Part shown: positions 33,620-40,915 of the stretch, piece by piece
How the letters are laid out: every line of letters starts with the position of its first letter
Position numbering within the stretch: the first letter of the stretch is position 1
Assembly (NCBI RefSeq): GCF_005222755.1
Contig: NZ_STGD01000001.1
Coordinates: forward strand, 62,001-126,000
Length of the DNA: 64,000 nucleotides
Source of the DNA: Roseomonas sp. HF4
GTDB lineage: Bacteria > Pseudomonadota > Alphaproteobacteria > Acetobacterales > Acetobacteraceae
Reading direction: 5' to 3'
Program-made: the position numbers and the translations under genes
Notes under the pieces: model-generated
Told to the model about the DNA's origin: nothing
Database searches by the model: none
Seen by the model: the letters and a program-made list of their open reading frames with translations, nothing else

Positions 33620-34845
33620 CGCGCGAACAGCCCCTTCCTCTCCGGCTCCTCGCCCTCGGTGCGGATCGCGGCCACCTCCTGCGCCAGGCGCAGCAGGTTG
33701 GTGCGGAACGGCCCGCGCCGCGCGCCCGCCGCCTCCCCCAGGTCGGCCGCGCCGGGCACGAGCTTCGGCAGCCAGGGGAAGACGAGGTCCGGCGCCTCCC
33801 CCAGGGCTTCCTTGACCTGCGCCTCGGCCAGCATGCCGGGCTGGCCCGCGCGGTTCAGCACGGTCACGGCGCGGCGCGACTGCGTCGGCGCATTCGGGAT
33901 GGCGGCGAAGCGCAGCATCTCCCGCGCCCCGGCCAGCGAAGCGTCGGTGACCAGCACGCGCTGGTGCGCGATGTCGAGGACCTCCCGCGCACCAGGCGCA
34001 CCGCGCGCCGGCAGGTCGACGATCACGAAATTGTAGCGCCGCCGCAGCATGCCGATCAGGCGCGCCGCCGCGCCGGGCTGCGCGAGGATCGTCTCGGCCG
34101 GCTTCTCCTCGGCCGCCAGGACGTGCAGGCGTTCGCCGGCGGGCTGCGCGGTGCGCTCGACGAACAGCTCGTCGACCCGGTCGGGATGCTCGAGAGCCGA
34201 GCGCAACCCGTTGGTCGTCCGCGCGCCGAGCAGCAGCGCCGCGGCGCCCGAATGCAGGTCCGCGTCGAACAGGACGGTGTGCCGGCGCGCCTCCTCCCCC
34301 AGGTGCCAGGCCAGGTTGGCGGCGATGGTGGTGGCGCCGACGCCGCCGCGCACGCCGGTCACGGTGATGACGCGCCCGCCGCGCACATGCATGTCGCGCG
34401 GCGCCGTGCCGGCGCGCAGGTAGGGCAGCAGGTGGCGCGCGACCATTTCCTGCGTCAGCGGCTTGAACAGGTATTCCAGCACGCCGAGCCCGCGCGTCAG
34501 CTGCCGGTAGAAGCCCGCGTCCTGCCGTTCGCCGACGACGAGCACGCGCACATCGGGCTCGACCACCTGCGCCAGTTCCTCGAGCGCCGTCAGCGGCTGC
34601 TCGACGCCCGAGACATCGACCAGCAGCGCCAGCGGCGTCGCGGTGCGCTTCAGCGCCTTCATCGCCGCGATCACGTCGCCGCGCCGCACCTCGGCGCCCT
34701 CGCCGAGCTCGGTCAGCAGCGTCTCGCGCAGGATCGCGTCGGAGGCGGCATCGGTGACGAAGGCGACCAGCGGCGGGCGATCGCCCGGCGTGCTCGCCTG
34801 CTGCGCGCCGGGCGCCAGCCGGTCGGCGCCGTCAACGCCCGCCAT
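33607..34845 (-). CDS. tadZ: TadZ/CpaE-like MinD-family pilus localisation ATPase
   Basis: 412 residues from ATG 34845; longer frames only run through the upstream lipoprotein gene. The N-terminal 150 residues form a receiver-like domain (LALLVDVSG, then FKPLTQEMVARHLLPYL). The C-terminal part is a ParA/MinD ATPase with GVRGGVGATT at 165-174, in which Arg replaces the signature lysine of the deviant Walker A motif, and NFVIVDLPARGAP for the switch region. CpaE/TadZ positions the Tad apparatus, often at a pole. The altered signature residue is common in TadZ proteins. Confidence 0.9.
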   Translation of the reverse strand: MAGVDGADRLAPGAQQASTPGDRPPLVAFVTDAASDAILRETLLTELGEGAEVRRGDVIAAMKALKRTATPLALLVDVSGVEQPLTALEELAQVVEPDVRVLVVGERQDAGFYRQLTRGLGVLEYLFKPLTQEMVARHLLPYLRAGTAPRDMHVRGGRVITVTGVRGGVGATTIAANLAWHLGEEARRHTVLFDADLHSGAAALLLGARTTNGLRSALEHPDRVDELFVERTAQPAGERLHVLAAEEKPAETILAQPGAAARLIGMLRRRYNFVIVDLPARGAPGAREVLDIAHQRVLVTDASLAGAREMLRFAAIPNAPTQSRRAVTVLNRAGQPGMLAEAQVKEALGEAPDLVFPWLPKLVPGAADLGEAAGARRGPFRTNLLRLAQEVAAIRTEGEEPERKGLFARWFR

Positions 34846-35155
34846 TGGCCCCGCCCCCGCCGGCGCCGACGCCGCCCGTGGTCGCGCCGCCCACGCCGGT
34901 CGCCTGGACCTCGGCGACCCCCGAGGCCGGCAGCGGCCGCACCCGGTCCGTCCGGTAGCGTCGCACCGCATCCGCCGCCGCCTGCCCGTCCGAGCCCCCG
35001 TCGGACGACCCGCGGTCGAGATGGGCGGGGTTCGCGACATGCGTCCGCAGATTGGCCTGGTTGGCGCCGAGCGGCCGCCAGGCGCCGTCCCGCGTATAGG
35101 GGTCGATGGCTTCGCAGCCGGGAAGCAGGACCAGGAGAAACAGAGCGCGTCGCAT
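34832..35155 (-). CDS. Small Tad-locus lipoprotein (CpaD-position), Gly-rich tail
   Basis: 107 residues from ATG 35155 with GAGGGGG upstream. A very short lipoprotein signal, MRRALFLLVLLPGCEAI, puts the lipidated cysteine at 14. The mature part has a DPYTRDGAWRPLGANQANLR segment, which is the conserved N-terminal part of CpaD-like pilus proteins, and then a Gly/Thr-rich tail ending GGGGANGGR. It occupies the cpaD position between the secretin and tadZ but is half the size of Caulobacter CpaD. Likely an outer-membrane lipoprotein that assists the secretin. Confidence 0.68.
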   Translation of the reverse strand: MRRALFLLVLLPGCEAIDPYTRDGAWRPLGANQANLRTHVANPAHLDRGSSDGGSDGQAAADAVRRYRTDRVRPLPASGVAEVQATGVGGATTGGVGAGGGGANGGR

Positions 35156-35166
35156 CCCGTGCCCCC

Positions 35167-36633
35167 TCAATCCAGGACGAAGCCGGGATTGCCGGCGAGG
35201 CCGCCGGCCGGCGCCGCGGCCCGCGCGCGACCTGTCTGGCGCAGCAGCAGGATGCGCTCGACGTCGTTCGGCGGCACGAAGCCGTCGGTCGGCGACGTCA
35301 CCTGGCGCGGGCTGTCTGCCGGGCGCACCAGGTAGGGCGTGATGATGATGACGAGCTCCGTCTCGTTGCGCTGGAAGCGGTCGGACCGGAACAGCGCGCC
35401 CAGGATCGGCACCTCCCCCGCATAGGGCAGCGCGCGCCCGGTCTGGCGGGAGCTGTCCTGCAGCAGGCCGGCGATGGCGAAGGCCTGGCCCGAGCCGAGT
35501 TCCACCGTCGTCTCCGCCCGCCGCACGGTCAGCGCGGGCACGGTGATGGTGTTGTTGTTGCCCGACAGCAGCCGCACCGCCCCGGCCTCCGACAACTCGC
35601 TCACCTCCGAGCGGATGCGGAAGGAGATCCGCCCGTCCGAGAGCACCGTGGGCACGAAGGCGAGGCCGACGCCGAACTGCTTGAATTCGATCGTGACCTG
35701 GTTCTCGCGCTGGCTGACCGGGATCGGGAACTCGCCGCCGGCGAGGAAGGACGCGGTCTCGCCCGAGGTCGCCGTCAGGTTCGGCTCGGCCAGGATAGTG
35801 ACCAGGCGGTCCTGCGCCAGCGCGTCGATCACGGCATTGATGTCGCGCAGTTCCGCCGCACCGGTGCGGAAACCGAGGCCAATGCGGTCGGACGGGTTGG
35901 TGCGATCGAAGGCGAAGTTGAAGGTCTCGGCCGCGAGCCCCGCCGGCCCGCCGATCGCCGTGCCGATCCGCCCGATGGTGCCGAGCGCCTGCCAGTTCAC
36001 GCCCAATTGGCGCGTCACCTCGCGCGACACCTCGGCAACCCGCACGCGCAGGTTCACCTGCGTCACGCCGGTCACCGAGATGCGGTTGTCGATCGGCAGC
36101 CGCTGGTCCTCGAGGCGGGATCGGATCAGCGTCTGCGCGCGTTCCGCATCGGCCGGGGCGCTGACCGTGCCGCTGACGACGATGCCGCCGGGGCCGGCTT
36201 CGACACGCAGGCTGCGGTTGCCGGGGAAGGACCGCCGCAGCGCCGATTGCAGGTCCGACATCAGGAAGGCGGAGGGGCGGACCGTCACCTCCCACTGCAC
36301 GAGCGGCAGGCCGGCAGCGTCCATGGCGGCCAGCGTCGTGCGTCCCGGCGCCACACCGAAGACGAAGACACTGGTCGGGCTCGCGGGCCGCATCTCCGCG
36401 ATGCGCGGGTCGGCGGCGAAGAGGCTCGCGGCCGGCGCGGAGAGCACCAGCACGCGCCCCGTGCCGGCCTCGAGCGACATGCGCTCGACGCGCAGGCCGG
36501 GGGGCGACTGCACGACCGGCAGGGCCGCGGCCGGGTCGGGCGCCGGGGCCTGCGCGGCCGCGGCGCCTGCCAGCAGCGCCAGGGCCGGCACCGCGCCCCA
36601 TCCTGCGGCGCGGAAGCGGGATCGGGTCATCAT
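35167..36633 (-). CDS. rcpA: RcpA/CpaC outer-membrane secretin of the Tad system
   Basis: 488 residues. A signal peptide (VPALALLAGAAAAQA) precedes an N-terminal pilus-and-BON region: RVLVLSAPAASLFAADPRIAE, then LRRSFPGNRSLRVEAGPGG for the BON-like part. The secretin core follows with AEPNLTATSGETASFLAGGE, FPIPVSQRENQVTIEFKQFG and VPILGALFRSDRFQRNETEL. It forms the outer-membrane gate for the Flp pilus. The start overlaps the cpaB stop by 4 nt. Confidence 0.93.
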   Translation of the reverse strand: MMTRSRFRAAGWGAVPALALLAGAAAAQAPAPDPAAALPVVQSPPGLRVERMSLEAGTGRVLVLSAPAASLFAADPRIAEMRPASPTSVFVFGVAPGRTTLAAMDAAGLPLVQWEVTVRPSAFLMSDLQSALRRSFPGNRSLRVEAGPGGIVVSGTVSAPADAERAQTLIRSRLEDQRLPIDNRISVTGVTQVNLRVRVAEVSREVTRQLGVNWQALGTIGRIGTAIGGPAGLAAETFNFAFDRTNPSDRIGLGFRTGAAELRDINAVIDALAQDRLVTILAEPNLTATSGETASFLAGGEFPIPVSQRENQVTIEFKQFGVGLAFVPTVLSDGRISFRIRSEVSELSEAGAVRLLSGNNNTITVPALTVRRAETTVELGSGQAFAIAGLLQDSSRQTGRALPYAGEVPILGALFRSDRFQRNETELVIIITPYLVRPADSPRQVTSPTDGFVPPNDVERILLLRQTGRARAAAPAGGLAGNPGFVLD

Positions 36634-37484
36634 CGGAACTGGATCTCCTCGACCCGTCCTGGGCCACCGAAGACGCGGATGCGCGCGCCGCTCGCCGCCG
36701 CGGCGGTCGGCGTGCCGGCGGGCGCGAAGGCGGCGCTGACATCGCCACCCCAGACGGGGCGCTGCGCGGCGGGTTCCTCGGCCGGCGTGCCGGCGGCGCG
36801 GAGCGAAAGCGAGAGGCGCCCGAGCCGCGTCGCGACGGCGACGCGCGTCGCCTGCTCGGGCGTCACCTCGAGCGTGACGGTGCGATTGGTCTCGCGCAGC
36901 GAATCACCGACGGCGGCAGGTTGCATCCCCTGCACCAGGTGCCGGTCGACCGCGATGACGCGGGCCGCGCTCAGCACCGTCTCCCCGGCCACGCGCCGGG
37001 CGGGGGCGATGTCGTTTTCGTCGAAGGCCTGGGTCAGGATCACGTCCACGCGGTCACCGGGCCAGATCAGGCCGGCGGTGCCGGTCACGGCATCGACGCC
37101 GACCGTCACGGCGCGCATCCCCGGCGCCAGCACGGCGGCGAGGAAGCCGTTCTCCCCGGGGCGCAGCATGCCATCGAGCCGCAGCGCATCGCCGGGTGCC
37201 ACCGTGCGGCGGACCATGGCGCCGATGACGTCGAGCCGCGCCTCCGGCGTGTCGCGCAGCGCGCCGAGCGGCATGTCCTCGACCGGGATCTCGCGTGCGC
37301 CGAGGTCCTCGGGCTTCAGCAGGGTGCCCGCCTGCACCGCGCGGGTCGCGACCAGGATGCCGATGCGCGCGGGCGGCGGCGCATCCACGGCCGCCACCTG
37401 CGGCGGCGGCGCCAGCGCCAGCATGCCGAGCAGCCCGAGCCCCCCGAGGCCGGCGACGAAGACGAGGATCAGGACGATGCGCAT
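36630..37484 (-). CDS. cpaB: CpaB/RcpC pilus assembly protein with SAF domain
   Basis: 284 residues from ATG 37484 with GAGAGG 5 nt upstream. The N-terminal membrane helix (IVLILVFVAGLGGLGLLGML) anchors a periplasmic SAF domain. Its landmarks are ILVATRAVQAGTLLKPEDLG, RRTVAPGDALRLDGMLRPGE and AVTVGVDAVTGTAGLIWPGD. RcpC/CpaB may modify or stabilise the secretin. First gene of the assembly operon; 203 bp separate it from flp, with strong hairpins between. Confidence 0.92.
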   Translation of the reverse strand: MRIVLILVFVAGLGGLGLLGMLALAPPPQVAAVDAPPPARIGILVATRAVQAGTLLKPEDLGAREIPVEDMPLGALRDTPEARLDVIGAMVRRTVAPGDALRLDGMLRPGENGFLAAVLAPGMRAVTVGVDAVTGTAGLIWPGDRVDVILTQAFDENDIAPARRVAGETVLSAARVIAVDRHLVQGMQPAAVGDSLRETNRTVTLEVTPEQATRVAVATRLGRLSLSLRAAGTPAEEPAAQRPVWGGDVSAAFAPAGTPTAAAASGARIRVFGGPGRVEEIQFR

Positions 37485-37651
37485 CGCGACCTCTCATGCC
37501 CCTCGGCCGGTCCGGGGCAGGACCGGGTGTCGTGCCGCCTCAGCGATGCGGGGCATCGGCAGCGCGGTGGCAGGGACAAGGGGACCATCGACGCGAGCAT
37601 GGCGGCGGTCGCATGAAGGAAGGGTTAGTCCCGGTGCCGGCACCGGAAGGC

Positions 37652-37680
37652 GGGGCGGCGGAGCATCCCTCCGCCGCCCC
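37652..37680 (-). terminator. Strong hairpin after flp (partial terminator between flp and cpaB)
   Basis: A perfect 12-bp GC stem (37652-37663 with 37669-37680, 5-nt loop) begins 7 nt after the flp stop. No T tract follows. Just beyond it lies a perfect 16-bp palindrome, CCGGTGCCGGCACCGG (37631-37646). Such structures between the pilin and the assembly genes would lower downstream transcription or protect the abundant pilin mRNA. Confidence 0.68.
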
Positions 37681-37687
37681 GGACGCG

Positions 37688-37873
37688 TCAGACCGGCGCG
37701 GCGAAGTTGGCCGCGATGGTGTTCAGGAAGGTGTTGAGGTTGCCGCCGAGCAGCGTCAGCCCGCCGATGATCGCGACCGCGATGAAGGCGGCGATCAGGC
37801 CGTACTCCATCGCCGTCACGCCACGCTTGCACTGGAGCAGCGCGGACAGGCGCGCCGGGATCAGCTTCGTCAT
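37688..37873 (-). CDS. flp: Flp-type major pilin
   Basis: 61 residues, ATG 37873 with GGAGA 8 nt upstream. The prepilin has a short basic leader (MTKLIPARLSALLQCKRG), cleavage after Gly, and then VTAMEYGLIAAFIAVAIIGG with the invariant Glu-Tyr pair at positions 5-6 of the mature pilin. The C-terminal tail is NTFLNTIAANFAAPV. This is the structural subunit of the Tad pilus. A prepilin peptidase (TadV/CpaA) must process it but is not encoded here. Confidence 0.94.
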   Translation of the reverse strand: MTKLIPARLSALLQCKRGVTAMEYGLIAAFIAVAIIGGLTLLGGNLNTFLNTIAANFAAPV

Positions 37874-38059
37874 GTGTCAGGTCTCCGAGGCCGCGCGCCT
37901 CCCCGGGCGCGCGAAGGGGTGGAGGCCAGGCATCCTGCCAGCCAGCGAGCGGTCCAGACCCGGCCGACAAGGGGTGCCTCTCACCCGCTGCGGGCGCCGG
38001 TTCGGGCCCTCACCACCATTTGACGAGACGTCGCTTAAGGAAGCGTGAAGCGCGGCCGC

Positions 38060-38983
38060 TCAGCGCAGGACGGCGAGCCGCCCGGCCAGCAGCGCGAAGA
38101 ACCCGTCCGCGTCCAGCGTCTCGAGCAGGCGCGCATTCGCCGCCTGCCCCGTGCGTCCCCAGCGGTCCACCAGCGTCCGCCCGCGCGAGGCGCCGGGCGC
38201 GCAGCAGACATCGGCATGGACATCGCGCGTCGTGAACAGGCCGGGCGCCAGCAGCCAGGCGATCGCGCAGGGATCGTGCAGCGGGAAGCCACGATGGCCG
38301 AAGCGGCGCGACGGCGGCACGCCATCGAGGATGCGCGCAGCCGCCGCGAGGCACGCCCCCTGCCCCGCCGCGCGCAGCGCCGCGACGCGCGCGGGCGTCA
38401 CCAGCGCCTGCGCCGTCAGCTCGAGCGTCGCGAGCGTGACCGGCCGCCCGCAGCCGAGCAGCACGGCCAGCGCCTCGGGGTCGGACCAGGCGTTGAACTC
38501 GGCCTCGGGCGTGATGTTGCCCTCGGCCCAGGCGCCGGTCATCAGCACGATCTCCGCGACATGCGCCGCGAGGCCAGGCTCGGTCGCGAGCGCCAGCGCG
38601 ATGTTCGTCGCCGGGCCGATGCCGATCAGCGTGACGCGGCTCTCCGCGCGCAGCAGGTCGCGGATCGCGTCCGCCGCGATGCCGGGTGTCGCGGGTGGCC
38701 CCTCGGGCAGCACGACGCCGCCCAGGCCATCCGCGCCATGCACGCGCGTCTCAGAGGTGAAGGCGCCGAGCAGCGGGCGGTCGGCGCCGGCCACCACCGG
38801 CACGGCGCTGCCCGCGAGGCCGAGGATGGCGCGCGCATTGGGCAGCGTGCGGTCGAGCCCGACATTGCCCCCCGCCACCGTCACCAGCCGCAGGTCGAGC
38901 TCCGGCGAGGCCAGCGCGAGCCAGAGCGCGATGGCATCGTCCGTGCCCGGGTCGGTGTCGATCAGGCAGACGCGCCGCGTCAT
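38060..38983 (-). CDS. Nucleoside hydrolase (IU-NH family)
   Basis: 307 residues from ATG 38983, overlapping the M20 stop (ATGA). Hydrolyses the N-glycosidic bond of nucleosides. The N-terminal calcium-binding cluster LIDTDPGTDDAIALWLALA is complete. LVTVAGGNVGLDRTLPNARA, VTLIGIGPATNIALALATEP, AEIVLMTGAWAEGNITPEAE and FPLHDPCAIAWLLAP supply further ligand residues, with His and Asp in LHDP. Substrate preference (purine, pyrimidine or non-specific) is not readable. It forms a pair with the upstream M20 hydrolase. Confidence 0.92.
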   Translation of the reverse strand: MTRRVCLIDTDPGTDDAIALWLALASPELDLRLVTVAGGNVGLDRTLPNARAILGLAGSAVPVVAGADRPLLGAFTSETRVHGADGLGGVVLPEGPPATPGIAADAIRDLLRAESRVTLIGIGPATNIALALATEPGLAAHVAEIVLMTGAWAEGNITPEAEFNAWSDPEALAVLLGCGRPVTLATLELTAQALVTPARVAALRAAGQGACLAAAARILDGVPPSRRFGHRGFPLHDPCAIAWLLAPGLFTTRDVHADVCCAPGASRGRTLVDRWGRTGQAANARLLETLDADGFFALLAGRLAVLR

Positions 38984-40164
38984 GCGAGCTCGCGCTCCAC
39001 CAGGCTGCACCAGAAGGCGGCGCCGTGCGCGAGTGCGGCGTCGTTGAAGTCGAAACGTGGGTTGTGGTGCACGCCTTCGGGATGCGCGGGCTCGCCGGTG
39101 CCGAGCCAGACATAGGCGCCGGGGCACTCGGCCAGGAACTCGGAGAAATCCTCGCCGGGTGTCAGCGGCGGGTGGTCGTCGAGCGTCAGCGCCGCGCCTA
39201 CCGCCGCGCGTGCCGCCTCGACCGCGATGGCGGCCTGGTCCGCGCGATTGATGGTGGGGGAAATGCGGCGGATGTAGCGCGGCTCGGCCGCAACGCGGCA
39301 GGTGGCGGCGATGCCGCGCGCGACCTCGGCGAGGCGCGCCTCGAGGTGGTTGCGCACCGTCTCGGTGAAGGCGCGCGCGGTGCCGCAGAGGAAGACCTCC
39401 GCCGGGATGACGTTGGGCGCGTCGCGCGCGCCGGCGGCCATGTGGCCGACGCTCAGCACGGCGGCCTGCAGCGGGTCGATCTCCCGCGCCACGATCATCG
39501 GCAGCGCCGCCACGAACTGCGCGGCGGCGAGCGGCGCATCGGTGCCGAGATGCGGCCGCGCGCCGTGCACGCCGGCGCCGCGGAAGGTCACCTCCCAGGT
39601 GTCGGAACTCGCGAGCACGGCGCCCTTCGGCACGGCGATGGTACCGAGCGGCAGGCCGGGCAGGTTGTGCATCCCGTAGACCGCATCGACGGGAAAGCGC
39701 GCGAACAGGCCATCCTTCACCATGCGCGCGGCGCCGCCGCGGGATTCCTCGGCCGGCTGGAAGATGAAGCGCACGGTGCCGCCGAAGCGGTCGCGGTTCG
39801 CCGCCAGCCAGCGCGCCGCGCCGAGCAGCATGGCGGTGTGCCCGTCATGGCCGCAGGCATGCATCTTCCCGGGTGTCCCGCTGGCGTGGTCGGCACCGGT
39901 CGCCTCGGTCATCGCCAGCGCGTCCATGTCGGCGCGCAATCCGACCGCGCGGTTGCCGCCCGGCCCGCGCGTGCCCGTCAGCGTCCCGACCACGCCCGTC
40001 ACGCCGACCCCTGGCTCGACCGCGATGCCCCATCCGCGCAGCAGGTCCGCGACGATCCCGGCGGTGCGCACTTCCTCGAAGCCGAGTTCCGGGTGGCGAT
40101 GGAAGTCGCGGCGCCAAGCCGTCATGTCGGCCGCCAGCGGGGCGAGGTCGTCCGGCCTGGGCAT
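38980..40164 (-). CDS. M20 family metallo-amidohydrolase (hippurate/N-acyl amino acid hydrolase type)
   Basis: 394 residues, standard length. Di-metal peptidase-M20 amidohydrolase: FHRHPELGFEEVRTAGIVAD at the start, GLRADMDALAM, and MHACGHDGHTAML with the cysteine-bearing metal site. IFQPAEESRGGAARMVKDGL carries the general-base Glu pair, and the dimerisation lid domain follows. Such enzymes remove acyl or aryl groups from amino acids and related amides, or cleave carbamoyl amides. It is divergent from the phosphoribosyltransferase by 67 bp and probably co-transcribed with the nucleoside hydrolase. Confidence 0.92.
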   Translation of the reverse strand: MPRPDDLAPLAADMTAWRRDFHRHPELGFEEVRTAGIVADLLRGWGIAVEPGVGVTGVVGTLTGTRGPGGNRAVGLRADMDALAMTEATGADHASGTPGKMHACGHDGHTAMLLGAARWLAANRDRFGGTVRFIFQPAEESRGGAARMVKDGLFARFPVDAVYGMHNLPGLPLGTIAVPKGAVLASSDTWEVTFRGAGVHGARPHLGTDAPLAAAQFVAALPMIVAREIDPLQAAVLSVGHMAAGARDAPNVIPAEVFLCGTARAFTETVRNHLEARLAEVARGIAATCRVAAEPRYIRRISPTINRADQAAIAVEAARAAVGAALTLDDHPPLTPGEDFSEFLAECPGAYVWLGTGEPAHPEGVHHNPRFDFNDAALAHGAAFWCSLVERELA

Positions 40165-40231
40165 CGGGTGCTCCGTTGCTGCGATGCGGCGAAGATGCCA
40201 CGCTCATCGTCCCACCGCCACGGACCAGGCC

Positions 40232-40915
40232 ATGGAGTTCTGGCAGACCTTCGACGCGCCGTCGCGCGATCCGGGCCCATTCACCGACCGCTACCCCGCG
40301 CCGATGCCGGATGGCGCACGGCTCGTGCTGCCACTGCGCGACTATGGGCAGATCGCGGTCGCCGGCTTCATCGCCAACCAGGCGGCGATTCCGGTCGTGC
40401 AGCGAATCGCACGCTGGATGGCCGACGCCGCGAGGGACATCGGCCCCGAGGTGGTGGTCGGCCTGCCCACGCTCGGCCAGGTCTTCGCGCCGCTGGTGGC
40501 CGAGGCGCTCGGCCATGCGAACTGGGTGGCCCCCGGATGGTCGCGCAAGCGCTGGTACGAGGACGGGCTGTCGGTGCTGGCCTCCTCCTCCACCGCGCCG
40601 GCGGAGCGGCGGCTCTGGCTCGACCCGCGCATCCGGCACCGGCTCGACGGGCGGCGCGTGCTGCTGGTGGACGACGTGATCTCGACCGGCAGTTCCGCGC
40701 TGGCCGGGCTGGCGCTGCTGGAGCGCGCCGGGGCGCGGCCGGCGGCGCTGCTGGTGGCGATGGCGCAGGGCGACCGCTGGCGCGGCGCCTGGCCCGTAGG
40801 CATCCCGGTGCGCGCGGCCTTCGCGACGCCGCTCTTCTCCCGCGCGCCGGGCGGCTGGATGCCGCGCGCGGGCAGCGCGCCGCTCGATACCCTGGCCTGG
40901 AAGGATGCCGCATGA
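40232..40915 (+). CDS. Phosphoribosyltransferase
   Basis: 227 residues from ATG 40232. The PRPP-binding loop VLLVDDVISTGSSA (about 148-161) is a textbook type I phosphoribosyltransferase motif. The N-terminal part has MEFWQTFDAPSRDPGPFTDR and EVVVGLPTLGQVFAPLVAEA, so a full Rossmann-like core is present. Its W/R-rich hood (GWSRKRWYEDGLSV) is unusual and matches no specific transferase I can name (adenine, orotate or xanthine). Next to a nucleoside hydrolase it could salvage the released base. It overlaps the following binding-protein gene by 4 nt. Confidence 0.85.
   Translation: MEFWQTFDAPSRDPGPFTDRYPAPMPDGARLVLPLRDYGQIAVAGFIANQAAIPVVQRIARWMADAARDIGPEVVVGLPTLGQVFAPLVAEALGHANWVAPGWSRKRWYEDGLSVLASSSTAPAERRLWLDPRIRHRLDGRRVLLVDDVISTGSSALAGLALLERAGARPAALLVAMAQGDRWRGAWPVGIPVRAAFATPLFSRAPGGWMPRAGSAPLDTLAWKDAA

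Noticed and set aside
33595-37737. 4.1-kb plus-strand open frame antisense to the tad genes
   Set aside because: It crosses several well-identified minus-strand genes in one frame, which only reflects GC-rich codon bias.
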